Shown here piece after piece: positions 18,092 to 26,692 of a stretch of DNA of 64,000 bases. The translations under genes were made by a program, and so were the position numbers. Positions within the stretch are counted from its first letter, which is position 1; the number at the start of each line of letters is the position of its first letter. This DNA is from Paraglaciecola marina (GTDB lineage: Bacteria; Pseudomonadota; Gammaproteobacteria; Enterobacterales; Alteromonadaceae): assembly GCF_004360155.1 (NCBI RefSeq), contig NZ_SAIS01000017.1:33450-97449 (forward strand). The letters are read 5' to 3'. The notes beneath the pieces were generated by a model. That model saw nothing but the letters and a program-made list of their open reading frames with translations, searched no databases and had not been told where the DNA came from.

Positions 18092-19294
18092 ATGAAAGAT
18101 TTTATTCTGCCAGATATTGGTGAAGGAATAGTTGAATGCGAGGTAGTTAAGTGGCTAATTGTTGAAGGACAAAATATTAAAGAAGATGACCCAGTTGTTG
18201 AAGTAATGACAGACAAGGCTTTAGTTGAAATACCAGCTAAATACACTGGCATAGTAACTAAACTGTATTATGGAGAAGGTGAGATTGCTAAAGTTCATTC
18301 TCCATTGTTTTCTATAGATATTGTCAATTCTAATAACCATCAAGTTAATGAAACCGCTCAACCTAAAGAACAGACTCATACTGTTAATTCCCCATCAAAA
18401 GTAGAGTTACAAACTAAAAATGTTGAGAGTACTTCATCAAAGGCACTAGCTAGTCCAGCGGTTAGGCGTTTGGCTAGAGAGATGGCCATAGACCTAACAA
18501 AAGTAATAGGAACAGGTGAAAAAGGTAGGGTACTAAGCGACGACTTGAGTCAATTTGTAGTTAGCGATAATGATGACACAAATAACAAAGCCGGTCATAC
18601 AGTTGAACTTATAAAGGGGGTTAAGGCCTCTATGGCTAAAAAGATGACTCATGCAGCTTTTACAGTGCCACACTTTAGTGTCAGTGAGGAAATTCAACTA
18701 GATAAGCTAATTGAGGTAAAGGCTCAACTACTTGATACCTACATGCAAAAACAATTAAAGCTTACTTTTATGCCATTTTTCATAAAAGCAATTTCCTTAG
18801 CGTTACACCAATTTCCAATCATAAATGCTCAAGTAAACAATGATTGTTCAGAAATTACCTACATGGATACTCATAATATTGGGTTCGCAATTGATTCAAA
18901 AATAGGATTATTGGTTCCAAATATAAAAGGGGTTGAACGCCTTTCTATAATGGATATTACATCTCAGTATAATGAGTTAGTTGACCGAGCTAGATTGGGA
19001 AGAGTAAAAAGTGAAGAGTTAAAAGGAGGCACAATCTCGCTTTCCAATATTGGAGTATTAGGTGGCACAGTTGCTACCCCTATCATAAACACCCCTGAAT
19101 CAGCTATCCTAGCCCTTGGCAAAATTCAACGCTTACCTAGGTTTAACGAACAAGATCAAGTTATAGCAGTTAACATAATGCAAGTTAGTTGGTCTGCAGA
19201 TCATAGAATTATAGACGGTTCAACCTTGGTGAAATTTAATAACTTATTGAAATCCTATATCGAAAATCCAATTAGCTTATTACACCCACTATAA
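18092..19294 (+). CDS. branched-chain 2-oxoacid dehydrogenase E2 (dihydrolipoyl acyltransferase)
   Basis: 400 residues. One lipoyl domain at the N-terminus (FILPDIGEG; lipoyl-lysine in EVMTDKALVEIP), a peripheral-subunit binding domain (ASPAVRRLAREMAIDL) near residue 130, and a C-terminal acyltransferase domain with the catalytic HRIIDG motif. It passes acyl groups from E1 to CoA as the core of the complex. The ATG at 18092 follows GGAG with 6-nt spacing; in-frame ATGs further up overlap E1 beta. No E3 (dihydrolipoamide dehydrogenase) gene follows, so E3 is presumably shared from elsewhere. Confidence 0.88.
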   Translation: MKDFILPDIGEGIVECEVVKWLIVEGQNIKEDDPVVEVMTDKALVEIPAKYTGIVTKLYYGEGEIAKVHSPLFSIDIVNSNNHQVNETAQPKEQTHTVNSPSKVELQTKNVESTSSKALASPAVRRLAREMAIDLTKVIGTGEKGRVLSDDLSQFVVSDNDDTNNKAGHTVELIKGVKASMAKKMTHAAFTVPHFSVSEEIQLDKLIEVKAQLLDTYMQKQLKLTFMPFFIKAISLALHQFPIINAQVNNDCSEITYMDTHNIGFAIDSKIGLLVPNIKGVERLSIMDITSQYNELVDRARLGRVKSEELKGGTISLSNIGVLGGTVATPIINTPESAILALGKIQRLPRFNEQDQVIAVNIMQVSWSADHRIIDGSTLVKFNNLLKSYIENPISLLHPL

Positions 19295-19383
19295 TCTAAT
19301 CGTTATGGCGTAATACAAAGCTGCTAACGACGCCAGTGAATTTGTTTTATCATAGATGTTATTAAAAAGAATGGAGTTACATA

Positions 19384-20259
19384 TTGTTTAGTTATCGTCA
19401 TAGCTTTCACGCGGGAAATCACGGTGATGTTTTAAAGCATATTTGCCAAATATCCCTATTGAATAAACTCAAACTTAAAGATAAAGGTTTTGTGTATTTT
19501 GATACCCATAGTGGAGCTGGAGTTTATAATCTAAATTCTGAACAAGCTTTAAAAACCCAAGAGTTTAAGCAAGGTATTGACTGTTTAGCGGGCCAAAAAT
19601 TTGAAGAGCCTATTATTAACCAATACCTTGAACTTGTCTCTGCTTACAAGGCGTTCAAACAGTATCCTGGGTCACCAGAAATTGCTAAATCAATTATGAG
19701 ACCACAAGATAAATTAACCTTGATGGAATGGAATACTCAAGAAATTAAAAACTTGAAACATAACTTAAATGGAAAAAATATCTCAGTACATCACAGAGAT
19801 GGATTTGAGGGGTTAATTGCAATGACTCCTCCAGAAATAAAGAGAGGGCTAGTATTAGTAGATCCTCCTTATGAGCTCGCATCTGAATATGAACAAGTCT
19901 TAGATACAATATCTAAAGTATACAAACGTTGGTCAACTGGAATATTTGCAATTTGGTATCCACTTATCAGCGAACGTAGTGGCAATGAAAGTAACTTTAA
20001 CAATACAAATAGTAAACTTGGAAAAAGCCAAATGCTTTTGGACTCTTTACGTCAGCAGCCCTTTAAAAATCTACTTAATATAGAATTATGCGTAACTTCT
20101 CCTAGTGAATGTGCAGGCATGTATGGTTCTGGGATCGCAATAATTAATGCGCCATGGCAACTAGATGAGAATATTAGAAATTGCCTACAAGAAATCACTC
20201 CATTATTAGCCCAAGACAGTAGTGCAAGTTTTAATCTTGAATGGTTAATTCAAGATTAA
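19384..20259 (+). CDS. rlmJ: 23S rRNA (adenine-2030-N6)-methyltransferase RlmJ (TTG start)
   Basis: 291 residues beginning FSYRHSFHAGNHGDVLKH, the unmistakable RlmJ N-terminus. The catalytic DPPY motif follows in LVLVDPPYE. It methylates A2030 of 23S rRNA. The start is TTG, with GGAG about 8 nt upstream (AATGGAGTTACATATTG); no ATG would keep the conserved N-terminus. A protein-kinase-like gene starts 3 bp after its stop. Confidence 0.93.
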   Translation: MFSYRHSFHAGNHGDVLKHICQISLLNKLKLKDKGFVYFDTHSGAGVYNLNSEQALKTQEFKQGIDCLAGQKFEEPIINQYLELVSAYKAFKQYPGSPEIAKSIMRPQDKLTLMEWNTQEIKNLKHNLNGKNISVHHRDGFEGLIAMTPPEIKRGLVLVDPPYELASEYEQVLDTISKVYKRWSTGIFAIWYPLISERSGNESNFNNTNSKLGKSQMLLDSLRQQPFKNLLNIELCVTSPSECAGMYGSGIAIINAPWQLDENIRNCLQEITPLLAQDSSASFNLEWLIQD

Positions 20260-20262
20260 GTT

Positions 20263-22116
20263 TTGTATCAATCTAAGTTAAGACACTTTTATATACCAGA
20301 CGAGCAATCTGTATATTTGCTTAGTCATCTAGACGCAAAGAAGTTAAAGGACTGGGTGACCTTATGTATTAATCAATTACAGCATTTGGGATATGAAGAC
20401 ATCTGTTTAATTGGTAAAGGAGCATTTGGATTTGCATTTTCAGGGGTTATTCCCGAGCAAAAAACTAATGCTAATTGTCTTCAAAAGAAACAAGTTTTTA
20501 AATTCTCTAGAGTTAACTTATCACAACATGTTCAGGATAGGCTTGAAGAAGAAGCTTACATGTTAAGCCTAATTAACCACCCCTTGGTACCTAAGTTAAT
20601 AGAGTTTCAAAGGATAAAAAAGCAGGCAATTTTGGCAATGGAACTGGCCAAAGGCGATGATTTAGAAAAAGTATCCTTAAAATATGGACCTTTACCAGTT
20701 AGTTGGATAATAGAGATTGCAGCACAATTAGCAGATATTTTAGTGTACCTTCGAACTTTTAAAATCCAAGACAACAACAAACCCATAGTCCATGGAGATA
20801 TTAAACCATCAAATATAGTTTTCAATATGCAAACTTGCAGTATAGGGCTAATTGACTGGGGGTCGTCAGTGTTTGCTCAATTAGATGAAAAAGGGCAATT
20901 TTTAGGCACTAATATAATGGATCTGATGTCTAGTGATATGCAGCAAACTAATGCCCGTCTAGGAGATGTCTATTTTATAGGTAATGATCAATTAAACGGT
21001 GCTTTATCATCTGTACGTTTTGATGAGCAAGGTGTTGCCAGTACTCTATATGCATTAGCTTCTGGTCAATCTAGCCGATTTGGCTGTAAGGTTATATCTG
21101 CTAATGCATTAGGGCTACCTAAGGAATTGGCTAAAACTTTAACAGCTATGATGAGTGAAGATCTTGCTCTTAGAGAAAGAGGCGGGGATTATTTTATTAC
21201 CAATATGAAGCACATGGGAAATATCGTGACTAATGACTTATACAATAATCATTGTAAAGTCTTATTGCCATTTTGGATAAGCCCAGAAACTAAAGTTATT
21301 GATACAGTTGAATACAGCTCTAGAAAATCTTTTTTAAGGGTGGAGTCAAACCAAACAACAGAAAGCTTACACCACATACATGACGTTCAATTTGATCGAT
21401 ATTACAAAAATTATATGCAGGGCATGGGCGATACTGAAAAAGCTTTTATCGCAGCCGTTGGACGTTTAGCTAAATTTCCTGTTGTTGGCGGAATATCCAT
21501 ACATTGGAAAAATAATGGAGTGCTAATTGACTCTAACTTAACTTTATTCGATGCAGACATGAAACCCTCATTTCAATCTTCTTTAAATAATCTAGTTCAT
21601 TTAGCGCGGGCAATTCACAGAGTTGGTATATTTAAATCCTGTCTATTTAATGCAAAGGACACCCTGCATATTGAACGGTTATCAGCAAGTAAGCCGTTTA
21701 TACCAAATGATAAACTAAAATTTCCTTTTAAGTTAAGTGACATTTCATGGCCAGAAAATCAAAGTCGTATGCATTCATACTTTGAAGATGGAGATGATCC
21801 AGATGAGTATCTGGAACTACCGGATGTCATCATGACTGTTATTAAAAAATTAAATAACATTCACCACAGTGGATGTATTATTTTTGAAGCATTACCAAGT
21901 CACCTTAAAATACATAGTGATTTAACTTTATTGAATCACTCTTTAGCTTTTGAGTTTAAAGTTCTATTAGAGCAAATGATTAAGTTGATACCTAAAATTT
22001 CAGGGGTAGGAATTTCAGGTTTTATGAAATTACCCTATAAAGATTCGAGATTCTTTAAGCATCAAAGTCAATTACCTGATAAATTTTACCCAGCGAATCC
22101 AAAATTTAAATCTTAG
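20263..22116 (+). CDS. serine/threonine protein-kinase-like protein with unknown C-terminal region
   Basis: 617 residues. Residues about 45-320 form a eukaryotic-type kinase domain: Gly-rich loop GKGAFG (51-56), Lys80 in VFKFS, Glu in EEEAYM (95-97), catalytic loop HGDIKPSN (177-184) with the proton-acceptor Asp, Lys and Asn, and DWG (198-200) in place of DFG. All key catalytic residues are kept, so activity is plausible. Residues about 340-617 match nothing I recognise; no membrane segment is evident. The start is TTG at 20263, 3 bp after rlmJ, with no clear ribosome binding site, suggesting translational coupling. The substrate is unknown; a role linked to ribosome modification is only suggested by context. 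Confidence 0.7.
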   Translation: MYQSKLRHFYIPDEQSVYLLSHLDAKKLKDWVTLCINQLQHLGYEDICLIGKGAFGFAFSGVIPEQKTNANCLQKKQVFKFSRVNLSQHVQDRLEEEAYMLSLINHPLVPKLIEFQRIKKQAILAMELAKGDDLEKVSLKYGPLPVSWIIEIAAQLADILVYLRTFKIQDNNKPIVHGDIKPSNIVFNMQTCSIGLIDWGSSVFAQLDEKGQFLGTNIMDLMSSDMQQTNARLGDVYFIGNDQLNGALSSVRFDEQGVASTLYALASGQSSRFGCKVISANALGLPKELAKTLTAMMSEDLALRERGGDYFITNMKHMGNIVTNDLYNNHCKVLLPFWISPETKVIDTVEYSSRKSFLRVESNQTTESLHHIHDVQFDRYYKNYMQGMGDTEKAFIAAVGRLAKFPVVGGISIHWKNNGVLIDSNLTLFDADMKPSFQSSLNNLVHLARAIHRVGIFKSCLFNAKDTLHIERLSASKPFIPNDKLKFPFKLSDISWPENQSRMHSYFEDGDDPDEYLELPDVIMTVIKKLNNIHHSGCIIFEALPSHLKIHSDLTLLNHSLAFEFKVLLEQMIKLIPKISGVGISGFMKLPYKDSRFFKHQSQLPDKFYPANPKFKS

Positions 22117-22152
22117 CTTCACGCTTAAAGGTTTGTAATAAAAAGAGAAAAC

Positions 22153-23022
22153 ATGTCAGACGTAAAATTAACCGATTTATTTAATTTAGAAACCTTAGAA
22201 CAAGGGTTGTTTAGAGGTCAAAGTTGGGATCTTGGATTTAGAGCCTTGTTTGGAGGCCAAGTTTTAGCCCAAGCCCTAGCTGCTGCTCAATTAACTTTAC
22301 CTGAGGGTAGGATCGCACACTCTTTTCATAGTTACTTTTTACTGCCAGGTGATGCAACTAAGCCAGTGGTGTTCGACGTTGAAAACGTGCGTGACGGTGG
22401 CAGCTTTTCTACTCGTCGTATAAAAGCCATACAAAATGGTAAAAGTATTTTTTATATGACAGCTTCCTTTCAAACGCCTGAAATTGGTTTAGAGCATCAA
22501 GCTGCGGTAATGCCAGATGTACCAGCACCTGAAACTATTACACCAGATATTAAATTAATGGAACAAATAGCAAAAGAGTTAGGAGCCAACTCGTCAAATA
22601 TTGCTTATCACAAAGTTATTGACATGCGCACCGTGCAAACCATTGATATCAATAGCCCTGAAATATTAGAACCTAAGCGTTATATTTGGATGAAGGCCGA
22701 AGAAGTTTTGTCGGGTAACATTAACTTAAACCAAGTTATGTTGGCCTATGCTTCTGATTACAATTTTTTAGCCACAAGTTTGCAGCCACATGGTATTTCA
22801 GTGCGTGATAGAGAATTGCGTATAGCTACAATAGATCATTCAATGTGGTTTCATCATCCTTTCGATTTTGATGAGTGGTTATTATATTGTGCTGAAAGCC
22901 CTTTTTCGGGCAGTGCAAGAGGTTTGGTCAGAGGACAGTTTTTCAATCAAGCAGGTAAACTAGTAGCTTCTACCATGCAAGAAGGGTTAATGCGAAAGGT
23001 TAATAACCGCAGTACTAGATAA
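22153..23022 (+). CDS. tesB: acyl-CoA thioesterase II
   Basis: 289 residues, a double hot-dog thioesterase with FRGQSWDLGFRALFGGQVLAQAL at the N-terminus, HSFHSYFLLPGD, and the C-terminal region ASDYNFL...DHSMWFHHPF with the catalytic Asp/His context of TesB. It hydrolyses a wide range of acyl-CoAs in the cytoplasm. An AAGAGA ribosome binding site supports the ATG. It starts 36 bp after the kinase-like gene. Confidence 0.93.
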   Translation: MSDVKLTDLFNLETLEQGLFRGQSWDLGFRALFGGQVLAQALAAAQLTLPEGRIAHSFHSYFLLPGDATKPVVFDVENVRDGGSFSTRRIKAIQNGKSIFYMTASFQTPEIGLEHQAAVMPDVPAPETITPDIKLMEQIAKELGANSSNIAYHKVIDMRTVQTIDINSPEILEPKRYIWMKAEEVLSGNINLNQVMLAYASDYNFLATSLQPHGISVRDRELRIATIDHSMWFHHPFDFDEWLLYCAESPFSGSARGLVRGQFFNQAGKLVASTMQEGLMRKVNNRSTR

Positions 23023-23149
23023 GGAAACGTTTGCGAGATAGCCCTACTGTTAAGATATTGATAAGTTTGAATATTAATTTACTTACTGAAATTATCGTAA
23101 CATTTATCTGATACGACATTTCTTACCAAGAACTGAGGTTACTCAAGTT

Positions 23150-23671
23150 ATGATGTACACGTTAGGTGAACACCAAGTTGAAAAGGCAAAGGGTGTGTAT
23201 TTAGCACCTGGCAGCCATGTTATTGGCCAAGTGAAGTTAGCAAAGAATGTTAGCGTATGGTTTAACGCTGTTATTCGGGGTGATTGCGATCTAATTTCTG
23301 TTGGTGAAGACACCAATATCCAAGATGCTTCTATTTTGCACACAGACCATGGTGTGCCCATGAATATTGGCAAGGGTGTAACGATTGGTCACAAAGTGAT
23401 GTTACACGGCTGTAGCATTGGTGATTACAGTTTAATTGGTATTAACAGCGTGGTTTTGAATGGCGCTAAAATTGGTAACTATTGCGTTATTGGTGCTAAC
23501 AGTTTGGTGACCGAAAACATGGAAATACCCGACGGCTCTTTAGTTATGGGGTCACCAGCAAAAGTGGTTAAGAGTATCCCAATTGAACAGCAAAAGTTTT
23601 TAGAGAAATCAGCGCAGCATTATGTTCAAAATAGTCAATGGTTTGCAAAAGAGTTAAAACCGCAAATTTAA
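23150..23671 (+). CDS. gamma-class carbonic anhydrase family protein
   Basis: 173 residues of left-handed beta-helix hexapeptide repeats. The three zinc-ligand histidines appear in ILHTDHG, TIGHKVMLH and LHGCSIG, and the Arg/Asp pair in VIRGDCD is kept. It matches the YrdA/PaaY group, which includes weak carbonic anhydrases and thioesterases. Activity cannot be told from sequence. Two adjacent ATGs (23150, 23153) are both possible. It has no obvious operon partner. Confidence 0.9.
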   Translation: MMYTLGEHQVEKAKGVYLAPGSHVIGQVKLAKNVSVWFNAVIRGDCDLISVGEDTNIQDASILHTDHGVPMNIGKGVTIGHKVMLHGCSIGDYSLIGINSVVLNGAKIGNYCVIGANSLVTENMEIPDGSLVMGSPAKVVKSIPIEQQKFLEKSAQHYVQNSQWFAKELKPQI

Positions 23672-23746
23672 TCCGTTTTAATTCACGAATAGTGTGTGCG
23701 CTTCTCGCTTAAAGCGAGTTGACTCGTGCTGTTTAATTGTCTTAAT

Positions 23747-23781
23747 CATAAGCAGCATTCCTTTTATTTATCCTGCTTATG
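23747..23781. repeat. 9-bp inverted repeat before the aminotransferase gene
   Basis: CATAAGCAG (23747-23755) and CTGCTTATG (23773-23781) are perfect complements with a 17-nt spacer, 76 bp before the aminotransferase ATG. A smaller hairpin CTCGC-N5-GCGAG lies just upstream near 23703. They may be the terminator of the carbonic anhydrase gene or an operator for the aminotransferase. Confidence 0.45.
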
Positions 23782-23856
23782 CTGAATATACAAGGGTTGT
23801 TGATTCGACTAAAGGTTGTCAAACTGCACCCATCACATTTTTATAGGTTATGTATT

Positions 23857-24981
23857 ATGTCTACAACATTTTCTTCTTTTATTCCGCCAAATCGAATTCT
23901 TATGGGCCCTGGTCCTTCAGATGTTTACCCTCAGGTATTACAAGCACTTGCAAGACCTACCATAGGACATCTCGACCCTAAATTTGTAGAACTGATGGAT
24001 GAAGTCAAAGTCTTATTGCAATATGCCTTTCAAACAAAAAATGCGCTAACCATGCCGATATCGGCGCCTGGCTCTGCGGGTATGGAAGCGGTATTTGTTA
24101 ATCTGATTGAGCCCGGTGACAAAGTTATAGTTTGTCAAAACGGAGTCTTTGGCGGCCGCATGCAACAAAATGTTGAGCGTAGTGGCGGTGTCGCTATTAC
24201 TGTTCAAGATGAGTGGGGCACGCAAACAGATCTTAATAAACTTAAAGAAGCCTTAGATGCTAATCCAGATACAAAAGCCGTAGCCTTCGTACATGCAGAA
24301 ACATCAACAGGTGTATTAAACGATGCCCAAGCTCTATGTCAATTAGCCAAAGAGTATGGCTGCTTAACGATTGTTGACGCGGTTACGTCCTTAGGTGGCA
24401 GTGAGCTCAAGGTAGATAAATGGCAAATAGATGCGATTTATTCAGGAACTCAAAAATGTTTATCTTGTGTACCTGGCTTATCGCCGGTGTCTTTCAGTGA
24501 ATTAGCCATAGAAGCCATAAAAGCCAGAAAATCCCCAGTACAAAGTTGGTTTTTAGATATGGATCTGGTTATGGGGTATTGGGGCAAAGGGGCTAAACGT
24601 GCTTACCATCACACCGCGCCAGTAAATAGCCTTTATGCACTGCACGAATCCTTACTGATACTACAACAAGAGGGCTTAGAGCAATCTTGGGCGAGACATC
24701 AAACTAACCACTTATGCCTAAAAGCTGGGTTAGAAAACTTAGGTTTAGAGTTTGCTGTTGACGAAAAATACCGTTTACCACAATTGAACACTGTACGTAT
24801 TCCAGAACATGTTGATGACGCAGAAGTCAGAACGAAACTTTTGAATAACTATAACCTTGAAATAGGTGCGGGTTTAGGAGCTCTGGCTGGCAAAGTTTGG
24901 CGGATTGGCCTAATGGGCTGCGCTTCTAGTCAAAAGAACGTTGATTACTGTGTTAATGCATTAACTGAAGTACTTAAATAA
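23857..24981 (+). CDS. class V aminotransferase (alanine/serine-glyoxylate type)
   Basis: 374 residues from the ATG at 23857. Fold type I, class V features are clear: LMGPGPSDVYP at the N-terminus, SAPGSAGMEAVFVNL, VDAVTSLGG with the PLP-binding Asp, and the Schiff-base Lys in YSGTQKCLS. It resembles alanine-glyoxylate and serine-glyoxylate aminotransferases; the amino donor cannot be named. An in-frame ATG at 23779 adds 26 residues inside the inverted repeat and lacks homology, so it is not preferred. The first GntR operator of the prp operon begins 15 bp after its stop, so it may belong to that regulon or simply precede it. Confidence 0.85.
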   Translation: MSTTFSSFIPPNRILMGPGPSDVYPQVLQALARPTIGHLDPKFVELMDEVKVLLQYAFQTKNALTMPISAPGSAGMEAVFVNLIEPGDKVIVCQNGVFGGRMQQNVERSGGVAITVQDEWGTQTDLNKLKEALDANPDTKAVAFVHAETSTGVLNDAQALCQLAKEYGCLTIVDAVTSLGGSELKVDKWQIDAIYSGTQKCLSCVPGLSPVSFSELAIEAIKARKSPVQSWFLDMDLVMGYWGKGAKRAYHHTAPVNSLYALHESLLILQQEGLEQSWARHQTNHLCLKAGLENLGLEFAVDEKYRLPQLNTVRIPEHVDDAEVRTKLLNNYNLEIGAGLGALAGKVWRIGLMGCASSQKNVDYCVNALTEVLK

Positions 24982-24996
24982 CCTAATCTCATGCAT

Positions 24997-25008
24997 ATTG
25001 TCGACAAT
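24997..25008. promoter_or_regulatory. GntR operator 1 (perfect palindrome)
   Basis: ATTGTCGACAAT is a perfect 12-bp palindrome. It ends 5 bp before the -35 element of the prp promoter. The same core recurs at 25059-25068. GntR/FCD regulators bind such short palindromes, and the gene for one follows directly. Confidence 0.7.
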
Positions 25009-25013
25009 TATCC

Positions 25014-25041
25014 TTGATATCTGATTAAAGTGAGTTAATAT
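25014..25041 (+). promoter_or_regulatory. sigma-70 promoter of the GntR-prp operon
   Basis: TTGATA (25014-25019), 16 bp, then TAATAT (25036-25041). Both hexamers are close to consensus. Transcription should begin near 25048, between the two GntR palindromes, giving a leader of about 27 nt that contains operator 2. Confidence 0.6.
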
Positions 25042-25058
25042 GTCTGTCATTACTCAAT

Positions 25059-25068
25059 TTGTCGACAA
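25059..25068. promoter_or_regulatory. GntR operator 2
   Basis: TTGTCGACAA repeats the 10-bp core of operator 1; its centre lies 61 bp downstream of that of operator 1. It falls just after the predicted transcription start and 7 bp before the regulator's TTG start codon, so bound protein would block elongation or initiation. Confidence 0.7.
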
Positions 25069-25074
25069 TATATT

Positions 25075-25752
25075 TTGCAACCTAATACATTTACGCCACC
25101 ACCTAAACTCACCCGAGCCGATACGGTTTTCACTGATCTGCGCCAGCGCATAGTTGAGGGCGATATCTTTACTGGCTCTAAGCTTAGTGAGCCAGAACTT
25201 GCCAAACATTATGAAATTAGCCGTAGTACCTTGCGGGATGCCTTGTCTCGTTTAGAAGGATGTGGGTTATTAGAACGTAAAGCCAATATAGGGTACCGAG
25301 TCGTAACATTGTCGACAGAGCAACTCTTAGAAATATTCAGAGTAAGGGAGTCTTTAGAAGGCACAGCCTGTCGTTTAGCTGCTAAAAATATGAGTGCTGA
25401 GCAAATAAAACATTTGCGAGAGCTGCTCGTTATTCATAATCAAAGGGAGTCATTGCAACAGGGTGAAGCCTATATGCAAGAAGAAGGCGACTTAGATTTT
25501 CATTTTCGCATTGTAATGGGAAGTGGCAACAAGTTGTTGATCCGCTTGCTGTGCGAAGAACTCTACTACCTAGTTCGTATGTATCGATACCAGTTTGGTA
25601 TGGCAAGCCCCAGAGCTAAAAAAGCCTTTAGAGAACACGAAAATATCATTCAAGCCATTGAAGACAAAGATGGTGAACTTGCTGAGATCCTAATGCGTAG
25701 GCATATCTCAGCATCCCGCATTAACGTTGAAAACCGGATGAACACACTATGA
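25075..25752 (+). CDS. GntR-family (FCD) regulator of the methylcitrate operon
   Basis: 225 residues. An N-terminal winged helix (about 15-80: [34 protein letters not shown]) is followed by an all-alpha FCD ligand domain with [16 protein letters not shown] and [10 protein letters not shown]. It should repress the prp genes until a pathway intermediate such as 2-methylcitrate binds; the ligand is inferred. The start is TTG at 25075 without a clear ribosome binding site; the nearby ATG at 25040 is out of frame. The stop overlaps the prpB ATG by 4 nt. Two palindromes fitting a GntR dimer flank its own promoter, so autoregulation is likely. Confidence 0.87.
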   Translation: MQPNTFTPPPKLTRADTVFTDLRQRIVEGDIFTGSKLSEPELAKHYEISRSTLRDALSRLEGCGLLERKANIGYRVVTLSTEQLLEIFRVRESLEGTACRLAAKNMSAEQIKHLRELLVIHNQRESLQQGEAYMQEEGDLDFHFRIVMGSGNKLLIRLLCEELYYLVRMYRYQFGMASPRAKKAFREHENIIQAIEDKDGELAEILMRRHISASRINVENRMNTL

Positions 25753-26630
25753 ACTCAGCAGGAAAACGCTTTCGCGACGCCCTTAAAGCTAATACTCCCT
25801 TACAAATTGTAGGCACTATCAATGCCTACACAGCCATGATGGCAAAGCAAATTGGACATCAAGCCATTTACTTATCTGGTGGTGGTGTGGCTAACGCCTC
25901 CTATGGATTACCTGACTTAGGTATGACCTCTTTAAATGATGTAACTGTAGATGTGCAGCGTATCACTGCCGCGTGTGATTTACCTTTAATGGTAGATATA
26001 GATACAGGTTGGGGCGGTGCTTTCAATATTGCTAAAACCATAAGAGACATGGAAAAGGCCGGTGCTGCAGCGGTACACATGGAAGACCAAGTAGCACAAA
26101 AGCGTTGTGGTCATAGACCCAATAAAGAGATTGTTTCTAGCGCTGAAATGGTCGACAGAATAAAAGCTGCGGTTGATGCCCGTACCGATCCAGACTTTTT
26201 TATTATGGCAAGAACCGATTCTTTTGCCCAAGAAGGGCTAGAGGCTGCAATTGAAAGAGCTAAAGATTATGTGGCAGCTGGCGCTGACGGAATTTTTGCA
26301 GAAGCAGTAAAAACCGAAGCCCACTACCGAGCCTTCGCTGAGGCTTTAGATGTGCCAATTTTGGCAAATATTACAGAATTTGGACAAACTGAACTTTGGA
26401 ATACCAGTGATTTGGCGAAGTGGGGCGCTGATATGGTGTTGTACCCACTGAGTGCTTTTAGAGCGATGAACAAAGCAGCCGAAAATGTTTACCAGTCTAT
26501 CCTTGTTAATGGCGATCAAACAGCGGTGGTCGACACAATGCAGACTCGTATGGAGTTATATGATTACCTTGGTTATCACGATTATGAACAAAAGCTAGAT
26601 ACCTTGTTTTCTGAAGGAAAAAACAAGTAA
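25749..26630 (+). CDS. prpB: 2-methylisocitrate lyase
   Basis: 293 residues of the isocitrate lyase/PEP mutase superfamily. Typical segments are [19 protein letters not shown], the metal/substrate site VDIDTGWGG, the active-site [10 protein letters not shown] with the catalytic Cys, and [11 protein letters not shown]. It splits 2-methylisocitrate to pyruvate and succinate, the last step of propionyl-CoA breakdown by the methylcitrate cycle. Its ATG overlaps the regulator's stop (ATGA). Confidence 0.95.
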   Translation: MNSAGKRFRDALKANTPLQIVGTINAYTAMMAKQIGHQAIYLSGGGVANASYGLPDLGMTSLNDVTVDVQRITAACDLPLMVDIDTGWGGAFNIAKTIRDMEKAGAAAVHMEDQVAQKRCGHRPNKEIVSSAEMVDRIKAAVDARTDPDFFIMARTDSFAQEGLEAAIERAKDYVAAGADGIFAEAVKTEAHYRAFAEALDVPILANITEFGQTELWNTSDLAKWGADMVLYPLSAFRAMNKAAENVYQSILVNGDQTAVVDTMQTRMELYDYLGYHDYEQKLDTLFSEGKNK

Positions 26631-26692
26631 ACCCCTTTTTTAACACTGCGTACAGATTACGCCTTGATGTAATTAACAAACAGGACAAAATT

